DNA from: CAVSLM01 sp963728895 | Lineage (GTDB): Bacteria; Pseudomonadota; Gammaproteobacteria; JBBQDK01 | Direction: 5' to 3' | Assembly (NCBI GenBank): GCA_963728895.1 | Contig: CAVSLM010000010.1 | Span: forward strand, 27,877 to 91,876 | DNA length: 64,000 nt | Shown: one piece after another, positions 39,555 to 48,580 of the stretch | Position numbering within the stretch: the first letter of the stretch is position 1 | Layout of the letters: every line of letters begins with the position of its first letter | Position numbers and translations under genes: made by a program | The notes under the pieces: model-generated | Database searches by the model: none | What the model saw: the letters and a program-made list of their open reading frames with translations, nothing else | Told to the model about the DNA's origin: nothing

Positions 39555-41267
39555 TCAGCCGCCGCCGGCGGCTTGCGGCAAGGCGGCGCGAATATCGGCC
39601 TGTACGGCGGCGATGCTTCGCGGCCAGGGCCGGCTGCTGCGGATGTGCGCCGGCAGGTGTTCGATAGCGGCCATGGCTGCCTGCCGCGAAGGATAGACAC
39701 CGTACAGCAGGGGATACCAGTCCCCGCCCTTGTAAAAGGTGTGGAAGTAGGCCATGTCTCCCTTGAGGTTCTGGCGCCGAACATACGCGAGTACGGCTGC
39801 TTCGTTCCGAACGCCGAGCAGTTGCAGCATGTAATGTGACGGATCCTGTCTTAACAGCCATGCTTCCCGCTTCGGTGCGGCTGAACTCCTCTCGATGGGT
39901 GCCGGTGCTCGCGCCGTCACTGCAGGGGCAAGAGGCTTGTTCCCCGTTTCCGAGGAGATGTCGGCGGGTCCGTCAGGTGCCGTACGCGCCGTCGGCGCCA
40001 GAGTTTGCTCGGCCGTGACTGCCGGGCTTCGGATCGGCTCCAGAAGCTGCGTCTGCGGCTCGGGGGTACTTGAGGTGGTGCCTGCATCGGGCTGCGCGGC
40101 CGGCGGCACGGAAGAAACCCCGGTCAGCGGCACGTCGGCGAGGTCGTTCTCGGCTGGCGGCAGCGCGCCGAGCTTCTCCCCGAGCGGCACGCCGACGCGC
40201 TCCGGAAGCGCCACCGCTGGTTGATGCATACGGATGATCGGATGTTGCTCTTCCAAGCGTCGCTCGTCAGACTCGTTTGCCGGCGGCAGCGGGATGGGCA
40301 CCCCACTGCCGCGCTCTTGCTTGTGCGAGGTCGGAATGAAGAGCGCCGTGGCAATGGCGGCGACGGCAATGCTACCCAACACGAAGTAAACGGTCGGTGA
40401 ACGTCCGCCCCTCTTGTGAGACGCGGGTTCCGGTACTTCCATGGGCGGGGCTGGTTCAACCGCATTTTTCTGGAGCTCAATCAGAAGCTGGTAGGCACGC
40501 TCATTGATCCGCGCCGGCAATCCGCGCGATGCGCGGTGGATGTTCTTTATATAGGCGGGCGTGAATGGACTGGGACCGGCGTAACCCGCGACCGCGAGGC
40601 GGTGTCGGACGTAGGCGGCGGTCTGAAGCTCCGACAAGGGGGGTATGTCGAGCACATGCACATGTTGCTCCCATGCGTCGGGATCAATCTGGGGCGCCAG
40701 CAGCTCCCTGATCTGCGGTTCGGCGAACAGTACGACGCGCAGCAGCCGTCCGATTTCGTTCGTTGCGGACCACAGGCTGGTCAGTGCCTGCAGCGCGCTC
40801 GGGGGAAACTCGTGTGCATCGTCGACCACCAGCACCGCAAGCTGCCCGTTGCCCTGCATGTCCGCGAGCTGCTGCAGCAAGGCTCCGTGAAGATCGGCGC
40901 ACGAGACGCCGTCAGTCGGAAGGCCGAAGCAGGCGCCAACCTCGCGCAGCAAGGCCTCACCATCGAGCAGCTGGCGCGCCTGCAGGTGGCAAACACGCCA
41001 GTTCTCCCGGCCTCGTTTCACGAGTTGGTGCAGGAGCGTGCTCTTTCCGCTGCCTCGGGGACCAATGACCGTCAACAGCAGTGCACCGAAGTCGGTCAAG
41101 TGTTGCATGAGGTCCAGGCGCTGTACGAGGCCTGTTTCTGCGAAGAAGAAGTCGTCCTCGACCTGCAGCAGGAAAGGTGGCCGGGTCAGTCCGTATCGTT
41201 CCAGATAGGGCGGCTCCGGGTAATCCTGCTCGAGCGCGGGTATATCTCTCGCCACACTGGAATTCAT
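39555..41267 (-). CDS. damX: AAA ATPase with C-terminal SPOR domain, DamX-like
   Basis: The 570-residue protein has an ExeA/GspA-type AAA+ domain in its first half: RYGLTRPPF, Walker A GPRGSGKS (residues 69-76), Walker B LAVLVVDDAHEF (Asp149/150) and the sensor segment ASRGLPARINERAYQLL. A membrane helix follows near residues 293-313, then a Pro/Glu-rich periplasmic linker of about 170 residues and a SPOR domain at the end (HYMLQLLGVRNEAAVLAYVR, FHTFYKGGDWYPLLYG). E. coli DamX keeps only the membrane, linker and SPOR parts. The position after aroK-aroB and before gltB is the normal damX locus, so septal peptidoglycan binding is likely. Confidence 0.85.
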   Translation of the reverse strand: MNSSVARDIPALEQDYPEPPYLERYGLTRPPFLLQVEDDFFFAETGLVQRLDLMQHLTDFGALLLTVIGPRGSGKSTLLHQLVKRGRENWRVCHLQARQLLDGEALLREVGACFGLPTDGVSCADLHGALLQQLADMQGNGQLAVLVVDDAHEFPPSALQALTSLWSATNEIGRLLRVVLFAEPQIRELLAPQIDPDAWEQHVHVLDIPPLSELQTAAYVRHRLAVAGYAGPSPFTPAYIKNIHRASRGLPARINERAYQLLIELQKNAVEPAPPMEVPEPASHKRGGRSPTVYFVLGSIAVAAIATALFIPTSHKQERGSGVPIPLPPANESDERRLEEQHPIIRMHQPAVALPERVGVPLGEKLGALPPAENDLADVPLTGVSSVPPAAQPDAGTTSSTPEPQTQLLEPIRSPAVTAEQTLAPTARTAPDGPADISSETGNKPLAPAVTARAPAPIERSSAAPKREAWLLRQDPSHYMLQLLGVRNEAAVLAYVRRQNLKGDMAYFHTFYKGGDWYPLLYGVYPSRQAAMAAIEHLPAHIRSSRPWPRSIAAVQADIRAALPQAAGGG

Positions 41268-41280
41268 CCCAATCCCTCCC

Positions 41281-41532
41281 TCAGGTTTGATAACTTCCCG
41301 TCATGAACACTACGCGATACCCACGACGCAGCTGCGCGTCGCGCGCCTCCACCAAGGCCTGTTCGGCGGCTTCACGGGAAGCGAAATGCTCGCGCTTCAC
41401 CTTGCCTGAAGAACCTTGCTGGCCCCATTCACGGACCAGAACCCATCCTTCCAACAGATCTTCCTGAAGCAGTAGATGATAGAAACGCGGTACTCTCTCG
41501 TCGACCGCTGGTATTTGCATGTAAATGCGCAT
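41281..41532 (-). CDS. Stand-alone WGR-domain protein
   Basis: The 83-residue protein consists of one WGR domain. It begins MRIYMQIPAVDERVPRFYHL, has the core WVLVREWGQQGSSGKVKREH (the WGR triad appears as W-G-Q) and ends with AEQALVEARDAQLRRGYRVV. WGR domains bind DNA ends or partners in PARPs and in some bacterial regulators, but short free forms have no assigned role. It lies between dgt and the damX-like gene, 66 bases from dgt and 13 bases before damX, so it is probably part of the same transcript. Confidence 0.8.
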   Translation of the reverse strand: MRIYMQIPAVDERVPRFYHLLLQEDLLEGWVLVREWGQQGSSGKVKREHFASREAAEQALVEARDAQLRRGYRVVFMTGSYQT

Positions 41533-41598
41533 CAGTGCAGACTGCCCAACCCGCTACACCGAATCGCACACCGGCAGGCGTGGCCGGCGATGCCAATG

Positions 41599-42780
41599 TT
41601 ACGTACGCTGGCCAGGATCGAAGATCCTGTTGTACTCGGCGATCGCAAAGCGATCGGTCATTCCCGCGATGTAGTCGGCCACCGCGCGCGCGCGTCCGGC
41701 TTCTCCCGAGAGGCGCTCGAGGTCGGCTGCGTTGCGTTGCGCCTCCGGTGTCAGCAATCGCGGGTCATTCCGAAACGCATCGAACAAAGCCCCGATCACC
41801 CTACCGGCTTTTGCGGTCATGCGGTGCACTCGATAGTGGCGGTAGAGATGCTCACGTAGAAAGCGCTTCATCTCCAAGTTGAACTCGCGCATGGCGTCGC
41901 TGAAAGCCACCAGCGGTGCGGGGTGCGCGCGTACGGCCTCAATTCCGCCGGGCACGGACTTCCGCAGTAGTGCCTGGCTGGTCTCGATCAAGTCCACGAC
42001 CTGCCAGTTAATCATACGCCGTACCACCTCATGAATGGTACGGCGAACGCTGATCGCGTGATAGCTGGCACGTACCTGCTGATATTGCTCCTGGAACAGG
42101 CGCACCGACGTGAGCTGATCGACGCTCAACAGCTCGGCCCGCAGTCCGTCGTCGACGTCATGGCTATTGTAAGCGATCTCGTCCGAGAGGTTGGTCAATT
42201 GGGCCTCGATGCTGGGTTGCCGATGCTCGATGAATCGACGCCCGATCTCACCCAACTCCAAGGCGTGGCGGGGCGAGCAGTGCTTGAGAATGCCTTCGCG
42301 GGTCTCGAAGGTCAGGTTGAGTCCCCGAAACTCCGCATAGCGTTCCTCCAACTCGTCCACCACTCGGAGGGATTGGAGATTGTGCTCGAACCCGCCGTAG
42401 TCGCGCATGCAGCTGTTCAGGGCGTCCTGGCCCGCATGACCGAATGGCGTGTGCCCCAGATCATGAGCCAGGGCGATCGCTTCCGTGAGATCCTCGTTCA
42501 CGTGCAGAGCGCGGGCGATGGAGCGGGCGATCTGGGCGACTTCTATGGAATGCGTAAGGCGCGTTCGAAACAAATCCCCTTCATGATTGACGAAAACCTG
42601 GGTCTTGTATTCCAAGCGCCGAAATGCCGCGGAGTGAATGATGCGGTCGCGGTCCCGCTGGTATTCGCTGCGGTACGCCGGCCCAGGCTCCGGATGTCGC
42701 CTTCCGCGGGAGCCCGTGGAGTGTGCGGCGTACGGCGCCAGATCGGGGCTCTCGAAGCTGGAGGCAGAAACCGGCTGCAT
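41599..42780 (-). CDS. dgt: Deoxyguanosinetriphosphate triphosphohydrolase-like HD-domain protein
   Basis: The 393-residue HD-domain protein has the metal site in RTRLTHSIEVAQIARSIAR and EAIALAHDLGHTPFGHAGQ, plus the following GGFEHNLQSLR typical of dGTPases. Family members hydrolyse dNTPs to deoxynucleoside and triphosphate, and affect dNTP pools and defence against phage. The ATG at 42780 overlaps the aroB stop (TGATG), so it is translationally coupled to aroB. An ATG six codons upstream inside aroB is less likely. Confidence 0.92.
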   Translation of the reverse strand: MQPVSASSFESPDLAPYAAHSTGSRGRRHPEPGPAYRSEYQRDRDRIIHSAAFRRLEYKTQVFVNHEGDLFRTRLTHSIEVAQIARSIARALHVNEDLTEAIALAHDLGHTPFGHAGQDALNSCMRDYGGFEHNLQSLRVVDELEERYAEFRGLNLTFETREGILKHCSPRHALELGEIGRRFIEHRQPSIEAQLTNLSDEIAYNSHDVDDGLRAELLSVDQLTSVRLFQEQYQQVRASYHAISVRRTIHEVVRRMINWQVVDLIETSQALLRKSVPGGIEAVRAHPAPLVAFSDAMREFNLEMKRFLREHLYRHYRVHRMTAKAGRVIGALFDAFRNDPRLLTPEAQRNAADLERLSGEAGRARAVADYIAGMTDRFAIAEYNRIFDPGQRT

Positions 42781-43868
42781 CAGCCTGCCGGCAGGCACAT
42801 GGCGGCCAGTGTTGCGTCGAGTTGTGCGGACTCGAACTCGCCGGTGACGACCGAAACCCCAATGTCGCGCAGGAGCACCAGGCGCAGGCGCCCGTGCTGC
42901 ACCTTCTTGTCGACCGACATGAACTCCCGAAACCGCCGCGGGTGGATTCCTGGGGGAGGTGCAATAGGTAAGCGTGCACGCTGCAGCAGCGACTCGATGC
43001 GCTGCAGAGTTTCGTGGGAAAGCCAGCCCAGTCTCGCGGATAGCTCTGCGGCCATGCGCATGCCCACCCCCACGGCTTCGCCGTGCAGTAAGCGATTGTA
43101 CTCGGTTGCCGTTTCGATGGCGTGTCCAAACGTGTGGCCAAGGTTGAGCAGCGCACGCTGCCCGCTCTCCCGCTCGTCAGCTGCGACCACTTCCGCCTTG
43201 TTTCGGCAGGAGCGTTCGATCGCGTACGCAAGAGCGGTCGGGTCACGGTTCAGCAGGTCCTCAACATGCTCTTCCAGCCATGCGAAAAACGTCGCGTCCC
43301 GTATCAGCCCGTATTTGATCACCTCCGCAATCCCCGCAGAAACTTGACGTTCATCGAGGGTGGTCAGCGTGGACGTGTCGGCGATCACGGCGTTGGGCTG
43401 ATGAAAGGCGCCGATCATGTTCTTACCCAACGGATGATTGACGCCGGTCTTGCCCCCGACCGAGGAATCGACCTGGGCAAGTAGGGTGGTCGGTACCTGC
43501 AACAAGGCGACTCCGCGCTGATAGCAGGCTGCTGCGAATCCCGTGATGTCTCCCACCACACCGCCCCCGAGTGCAATCAACGTCACGCTACGCTCGAAGT
43601 GTTCGCCGATCAGGGTGTCAAAAAGGCGACTTGCGGTCTCCAGGGTCTTGTACTGCTCACCATCGGGCAGTACCACAACTTCATGGCGGATGTCGCCCAG
43701 GGCGGCGCGGACTGTTTCCGCGTACAGCGGTGCAACAACCTCGTTGGTGACGATCAGCACGTCGTGGCCGGCCAAGTGGCGCGAGTATAGCTCGGAGAGC
43801 GCGAGCAGCCGCTCGCCGATGTAGATGGGGTAACTGCGGACTCCCAGTTCGACTGTGAGGGTAATCAT
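42780..43868 (-). CDS. aroB: 3-dehydroquinate synthase
   Basis: The 362-residue enzyme performs the second step of the shikimate pathway, with NAD and a divalent metal. It has DGEQYKTLET, the NAD-binding ALGGGVVGDITGFAAA, PTTLLAQVDSSVGGKTGVNHP, the metal ligands Glu (AGIAEVIKYGLI) and His (LNLGHTFGHAIE, with HGEAVGVGM). Length is normal. ATG 43868 gives the family N-terminus ITLTVELGVRSYPI. It follows aroK in the usual order. Confidence 0.96.
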   Translation of the reverse strand: MITLTVELGVRSYPIYIGERLLALSELYSRHLAGHDVLIVTNEVVAPLYAETVRAALGDIRHEVVVLPDGEQYKTLETASRLFDTLIGEHFERSVTLIALGGGVVGDITGFAAACYQRGVALLQVPTTLLAQVDSSVGGKTGVNHPLGKNMIGAFHQPNAVIADTSTLTTLDERQVSAGIAEVIKYGLIRDATFFAWLEEHVEDLLNRDPTALAYAIERSCRNKAEVVAADERESGQRALLNLGHTFGHAIETATEYNRLLHGEAVGVGMRMAAELSARLGWLSHETLQRIESLLQRARLPIAPPPGIHPRRFREFMSVDKKVQHGRLRLVLLRDIGVSVVTGEFESAQLDATLAAMCLPAG

Positions 43869-43961
43869 GCGTCTGCCGAATATGTCACGCGGCCACCACC
43901 CACGAATCCCGGGGCGGGCCGGCACCCGCTGCGGACGAGTTGGTTCAGTATAATCGGCATT

Positions 43962-44492
43962 TCACGCACTGGGGGTCTCTGGGCGAACGCGCCAGACGAT
44001 CTCCTTCGCTACGGTGTTGACATTTCGTCCGTCGGTGCTGACCGTGAGCGCGGCCAAGTCGCAGTACAGCGCCTCGCGCTCGGCCATCAGCGCTTCGAGG
44101 CGTGCGCGCGGATCGTCGGACTTCAGCAGCGGACGATTCCGGTCCCGGGCCGTGCGTTTGAGCTGCTGGTCGACCGAAGTCTGGAGGTAGATCACCAGTC
44201 CGCGCTCGGCCAAGTGCGCACGGTTCGCGGCGTCGAGGACGGCGCCCCCCCCAGTTGCCAGCACAATCCCTTCGCGCAGGCTTAGCTCGTCAATCATGGC
44301 GCGTTCGCGAGCACGGAAACCCGATTCGCCTTCCAGCTCGAATATCAGCGAAATGCTCGCACCCGTACGCTGCTCGATTTCGCGATCGCTGTCGACAAAG
44401 TCCAGATCAAGCAGCTTGGCGAGCTGGCGACCGATTGTGGACTTTCCAGCGCCCATGGGACCGACCAAGAAGAGGTTGCGACGACGGTTCAT
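43962..44492 (-). CDS. aroK: Shikimate kinase
   Basis: The 176-residue kinase phosphorylates shikimate at O3. Walker A GPMGAGKST lies at residues 11-19, the substrate-binding DFVDSDREIEQRTG follows, then GFRARERAMI and LATGGGAVLD, and the lid region with RDRNRPLLKSDDPR. I use ATG 44492 (MNRRRNLFLVG); an ATG at 44510 in frame is also possible. It is the first gene after the pilQ terminator and precedes aroB by 93 bases. Confidence 0.94.
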   Translation of the reverse strand: MNRRRNLFLVGPMGAGKSTIGRQLAKLLDLDFVDSDREIEQRTGASISLIFELEGESGFRARERAMIDELSLREGIVLATGGGAVLDAANRAHLAERGLVIYLQTSVDQQLKRTARDRNRPLLKSDDPRARLEALMAEREALYCDLAALTVSTDGRNVNTVAKEIVWRVRPETPSA

Positions 44493-44571
44493 ACCGGCAC
44501 TAGCCCACATATCTCACCGGGGCAGGCACCTCACCGCCAGGACGGCTGCGAATTCCGCCAGCTCCCGGGAT

Positions 44572-44588
44572 GCTGATGAGATTTCCGG
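44572..44588 (+). repeat. Short fragment related to the dispersed repeat ends
   Basis: GCTGATGAGATTTCCGG matches the closing 17 bases of the repeat copies at 6672-6773 and 19809-19907 with one difference, and its left flank GGAT matches the inverted end at 19745-19761. Only this piece is present, in the pilQ-aroK gap. It may be a decayed end or coincidence. Confidence 0.4.
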
Positions 44589-44645
44589 ACTAGATATGCC
44601 AGTTTCCATAGTGGGATGCAACTGCAGAAAGGGACCCAAACGAAA

Positions 44646-44669
44646 CCGCCCGGGTTCTGACCCGGGCGG
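44646..44669 (-). terminator. Terminator of the pilMNOPQ operon
   Basis: CCGCCCGGGT-TCTG-ACCCGGGCGG is a perfect 10-base-pair stem about 27 bases past the pilQ stop. Read on the minus strand it is followed by TTTCGTTT, a moderate U-tract. Confidence 0.8.
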
Positions 44670-44695
44670 CTGAAGGAGCGCAACGCTTCGACGGA

Positions 44696-46849
44696 CTATT
44701 TCAGTGTGAGGCTTTCCTTGATGATCTTGGGAGTGACGAAGATCAGCAGCTCTGCCTTGTCGTTCACGTTGAGAGTATCGCGGAACAGGAAGCCCACTCC
44801 AGGCAAACTGCCAAGGAAAGGTACCATGTTGACCTGCTTGCTGCGGGTCTGCTCGTAAATGCCACCAAGCACGACAGTCTCACCGTTGTCGACCAGCACC
44901 TGGGTGGCGACTTCGCGGGTATTGATGGCAGGAACTTTGTCGAATACCTCACCCACGCTGTCCTTGGTGATGGAAAGATCCATGATAACCCGGTCGTCCG
45001 GGGTGATCTGCGGCGTGACCTTGAGACTCAGTACGGCCTTCTTGAACGATACTGACGTGGCACCGCTGGACGAAGCCTCCTGATACGGGATCTCCACGCC
45101 CTGCTCGATCAGGGCTTGTTTCTGATTGGCGGTGATAACTCGCGGGCTAGAGATCACTTCGCCGCGACCCTCGGCCTGCAGGGCGGAAAGCTCGAGATCG
45201 ACTAGATAGTCCGAGCCGAGCAGCGCAAATGCGATCTGACCAGCAGGACTCAAGACGGGCAAATTGACATTGAGACGCTGAGTGGTAGTGCCCACGTTCA
45301 CCGGATCGAATGGTTGCCCAATCAAGTTGGTGGTTCCGGCCGTCGACCCAGTAGTGACGATATCACCGCCGTCTTTGACGACCGTCGCTCCGAACCGTAC
45401 ACCCAGTTCGCGGTTGAAGTCGTCATTGGCGATCACCACGCGCGATTCGATCAAGACCTGGCGGACCGGAATGTCCAGTGTGGCGACAAGTCGGCGGATC
45501 TCGGCCAGCTTGTCTGCCGTGTCCTGCACCAGCAAGGTGTTGGTGCGCTCATCGATTGTGACGCTGCCACGCGGAGAAAGCAGGGAGTTTTCTTTTGCCT
45601 TCACCAGGGACGCGATGTCGGACGCCTTTGCATAGTTGATCTGTACGAATTCGGAGCGCAGCGGTGCCAATTCCTCCAGCTGCTTCTGGGCTTCGAGCTC
45701 GAGTTTCTCACGTGCGGCAATTTCCTCGCTCGGGGCTACCAGAATCACGTTGCCCGAACGGCGCATACCCAGGCCCTTGGTTTTCAGGATGATGTCCAGG
45801 GCTTGATCCCAGGGTACATTCTTCAGTCGCAGCGTCAGGTTGCCCTGCACCGTGTCGCTGGTCACCAGGTTGAGCCCGGTGAAGTCGGCAATGAGCTGCA
45901 GCACCGCGCGCACTTCGATGTTCTGGAAGTTGAGAGACAGCCGTTCGCCGGTATAGCCGAACTTCTCCTTCTTCTCCTCCTCCTTCTTCTCTTTCGTTAC
46001 CGGCTTGACCTCGACCGTATAGATATTGTTCGATTGATAAGCCAAGTGGTCATACTCACCCACCGGTGTTATGACCATTCGTACGCCGTCACCCTTGCGG
46101 AAAGTGTCGATGCTGCGCACGGGCGTGGCGAAATCGGTCACATCGAGGCGCCGCTGCAGGCGCTCGGGCAGATTGGTGTTCAGGAAATCGACGACGATCT
46201 GATCGCCCTCCTGGTGCATGTCCACCGGGACTGCGGCGCTCGGCAGGGTAACCGTGATGCGCGCCTCGCCCTGTTCGCCACGCCGGAAGTCCAGATTACT
46301 GATTTCGTTCCCGGACGAAGTTCCTGTAGGGGAAGTGGACGAGGGGGGCGACGAGCTCTCAGCAACCGTTTGTGCGGAAGTGGCGGTGGCGGAAGCTGGA
46401 GAGCCGCCAAGAGTGACGTAGACGTTGTTGCCCTCGGTCCTGGTTTCGTAGGGCACCAGTTGAACAAGGTTCAGAACGACTCGCGTGCGCCCGTTCGCCT
46501 CTGCGGCACTGATGCTGCGTGCCGCTCCGATACCGATGTTCTGGGTCTTGCTCGCCAACTCGTTGCGAGTGTCCGGCAGGTCGAGGGCAATCCGCGCCGG
46601 ATTGTCGATGGTGAAGCTGAGGGGCTTGGGAGCAGGAGACGAAAGCTTGAGCGTCACCTGCACACGGTCTCCAGGAAGCGAGGAGAAACTCACGGCTTCC
46701 AGTGCGTTGGTCGCCGCATCGGCGACTCCCGGAAGGCACAGCAGCAGCGCTATCCGCAACAGCCACCTGGTACGGGGCCAAGTCCGGCTGACACTAGACA
46801 CCCGAGGCTCCGGTAGGCCCGACAAACGGGCGCAAAACTTTCCGATCAT
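44696..46849 (-). CDS. pilQ: Type IV pilus secretin PilQ
   Basis: The 717-residue protein forms the outer-membrane ring through which the pilus passes. It has a signal peptide (WLLRIALLLCLPGVADA), two N-terminal AMIN domains that bind peptidoglycan, a Ser/Thr linker, N0/N1 domains (EKFGYTGERLSLNFQNIEVRAVLQLIADFTGLNLV), and the secretin core ending in VDNGETVVLGGIYEQ and FLGSLPGVGFLFRDT. ATG 46849 has GAGGGGGG upstream; in-frame codons before it are not coding. It is last in the pilMNOPQ operon. Confidence 0.96.
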   Translation of the reverse strand: MIGKFCARLSGLPEPRVSSVSRTWPRTRWLLRIALLLCLPGVADAATNALEAVSFSSLPGDRVQVTLKLSSPAPKPLSFTIDNPARIALDLPDTRNELASKTQNIGIGAARSISAAEANGRTRVVLNLVQLVPYETRTEGNNVYVTLGGSPASATATSAQTVAESSSPPSSTSPTGTSSGNEISNLDFRRGEQGEARITVTLPSAAVPVDMHQEGDQIVVDFLNTNLPERLQRRLDVTDFATPVRSIDTFRKGDGVRMVITPVGEYDHLAYQSNNIYTVEVKPVTKEKKEEEKKEKFGYTGERLSLNFQNIEVRAVLQLIADFTGLNLVTSDTVQGNLTLRLKNVPWDQALDIILKTKGLGMRRSGNVILVAPSEEIAAREKLELEAQKQLEELAPLRSEFVQINYAKASDIASLVKAKENSLLSPRGSVTIDERTNTLLVQDTADKLAEIRRLVATLDIPVRQVLIESRVVIANDDFNRELGVRFGATVVKDGGDIVTTGSTAGTTNLIGQPFDPVNVGTTTQRLNVNLPVLSPAGQIAFALLGSDYLVDLELSALQAEGRGEVISSPRVITANQKQALIEQGVEIPYQEASSSGATSVSFKKAVLSLKVTPQITPDDRVIMDLSITKDSVGEVFDKVPAINTREVATQVLVDNGETVVLGGIYEQTRSKQVNMVPFLGSLPGVGFLFRDTLNVNDKAELLIFVTPKIIKESLTLK

Positions 46850-46868
46850 GTTTTCCCCCCTCGTGGGA

Positions 46869-47408
46869 TTATTCGCTGAGTGCCACGGACGCCTGACGTT
46901 CCAGCCAGCCCCCCTGTCCATTGGGTACAATCTCCGTCAGCTCAATCTTATCTTCCGCAACCGAGATGATCTTGCCGTGGTTTTGTCCCATATAATTCCC
47001 GGCCTTGACCCGGTGTATGGTTCCATCCCGCGCGCGTATCAGTGCGGCCCGCTGCTGATCGCGCTCCAAGGTGCCCACCATCCGCAGGCTGTCAAGCGGG
47101 TAGGCTTCCAGTGCTTCGCGCGGGCGGTTGAAGTCAGGGCTGATGCCACCGCCCGGCACTGCAACGGAGAGCGGCTGAGTAAAGGTGGTAGGTGTGAAAG
47201 GATCGCGAAGGTCTGCAGCGGAGTACAGGAAGGTCGTGTAGGGCTTGATCTCCGGCAGCGGCTCCACCGATGCGCTCTGCTTGGCTTTCTCGGAGGCGAT
47301 GAAGGCTTGCAGATCGTCCATCTTCTGGCCGGCGCAGCCAGAAAGTCCCGCCACGAGTACAATACCTATAAGCGAGCAGCAGGCATTCCGGAAGGAGGTC
47401 GCTTTCAC
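46869..47408 (-). CDS. pilP: Type IV pilus lipoprotein PilP
   Basis: The 179-residue protein has a type II signal peptide with lipobox LSGC at residues 22-25 (GLSGCAGQ) and the C-terminal HR domain of PilP (LRMVGTLERDQQRAALIRARDG, VKAGNYMGQNHGKI). It links the inner-membrane PilMNO complex to the secretin. Its start overlaps the pilO stop by 4 bases, and 20 bases separate it from pilQ. Confidence 0.93.
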   Translation of the reverse strand: MKATSFRNACCSLIGIVLVAGLSGCAGQKMDDLQAFIASEKAKQSASVEPLPEIKPYTTFLYSAADLRDPFTPTTFTQPLSVAVPGGGISPDFNRPREALEAYPLDSLRMVGTLERDQQRAALIRARDGTIHRVKAGNYMGQNHGKIISVAEDKIELTEIVPNGQGGWLERQASVALSE

Positions 47409-47989
47409 TTGGACTCCCCCTCTTCGAGGTAGCGGTAGGTCTTAGCGGTTACGTCCATCACCAGTTTATCGCCCGCGGGCTTGATGGAAATGTCGTGCAA
47501 GGTGACGATGCGTGGCAGGGCGGCTACGCCACTGACGAAAGCCCCGAAATCGTGATACTTTCCTGTGACCCGAATGTTGATTGGCAGCTCTGAATAGAAC
47601 TCCTTGGGGACCTCCGCAAGCGGCTTGAACAGGTCGAACTCCAGGCCGCTGGCCAAACCGGTCTGAGAGATGTCGACCAACAGGTCAGCGACTTCCGTCT
47701 TGTTCGGCAGCTGTCGCAGCATGGCGCCAAACGACTGCCGCATTTCTTCAAGCTGCTGAACATATGCGTCCAGGTTGGCGGCCTTCGCTGCCTTGGCCGA
47801 GAACACAGTTCGTAGTTCCTGCTCCTTGTTGCGCGCCTGCTCAAGGTCGGGAAGCTGATTCTGGGACTCGTACCAGTACCCCAGCCCAAGCACTGCGGCG
47901 CAGATCGTGCCGATCGTGAATACGCGGACCGCGATCGGCCAGCTCCCGATGTTGTTGAAGTCGAGGTTTCTCAGTTCGCTCAGGTTCAT
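47405..47989 (-). CDS. pilO: Type IV pilus inner-membrane protein PilO
   Basis: The 194-residue bitopic protein has a short cytoplasmic N-terminus (MNLSELRNLDFNNIGSWP), one membrane helix (residues 18-38), a coiled coil (LPDLEQARNKEQELRTVFSAKA) and a periplasmic ferredoxin-like domain. PilO pairs with PilN to form the alignment complex across the periplasm. It overlaps pilN and pilP by 4 bases each. Confidence 0.94.
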   Translation of the reverse strand: MNLSELRNLDFNNIGSWPIAVRVFTIGTICAAVLGLGYWYESQNQLPDLEQARNKEQELRTVFSAKAAKAANLDAYVQQLEEMRQSFGAMLRQLPNKTEVADLLVDISQTGLASGLEFDLFKPLAEVPKEFYSELPINIRVTGKYHDFGAFVSGVAALPRIVTLHDISIKPAGDKLVMDVTAKTYRYLEEGESK

Positions 47990-48579
47990 GGCGTGACTCC
48001 GGCGGTCGTATTGACGCCCGCTTCGGTATTCGTGTCATCGCCGGAGGCTTCCGTCACGTTCAGAGTGAATTCACTGTCGCGTCCCTGCGGGTCCTTCTTG
48101 GCCTGAATCACACTGAGCGCCGGATTCGTCATCCAGCCCGAGGCTTCCAGATTTCTCATGTACGCCGAAACCCGCGCGTTAGACTGCGCGATCCCCTGCA
48201 GCGTCAGCGCAGAGCCCTTTTGAGTGATGCTGGTCAGATACACGCCTTCCGGCAGCGTCCGCACCAGCTCATCGAAGATATGCACGATCTGGGGGCGGCT
48301 GCGCTGAAGCTGCTGAATGATGTTGATGCGTGCCTGCAGTTTGGACTTGATCGATTCTATGTCCTTAATCCTGGCGATTTTCTTGTCGAGCTCGGTAATC
48401 TCGCCGGTCAGCAGCCCATTGCGCGCGTTCTGTGCGGCGATCAAACCCCCTATATAAAGGTGTGCGTAGAGGACGATCAGCGCCATCAGCACCACTGAAA
48501 GTCCCGTGGCCATGGCGAACTGCTTCTTTTGCTGCTTGCGGAGCTCCTCGCGCCAGGGTAGCAGGTTGATATGGGCCAT
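47986..48579 (-). CDS. pilN: Type IV pilus assembly protein PilN
   Basis: The 197-residue protein begins with the conserved INLLPWREE motif that docks into PilM, followed by a basic stretch and a membrane helix near residues 20-42, a coiled coil (ITELDKKIARIKDIESIKSKLQ) and a periplasmic ferredoxin-like domain (SITQKGSALTLQGIAQSNARV). An acidic Thr/Asn tail ends it. The start lies one base after the pilM stop. Confidence 0.95.
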   Translation of the reverse strand: MAHINLLPWREELRKQQKKQFAMATGLSVVLMALIVLYAHLYIGGLIAAQNARNGLLTGEITELDKKIARIKDIESIKSKLQARINIIQQLQRSRPQIVHIFDELVRTLPEGVYLTSITQKGSALTLQGIAQSNARVSAYMRNLEASGWMTNPALSVIQAKKDPQGRDSEFTLNVTEASGDDTNTEAGVNTTAGVTP

Positions 48580-48580
48580 C

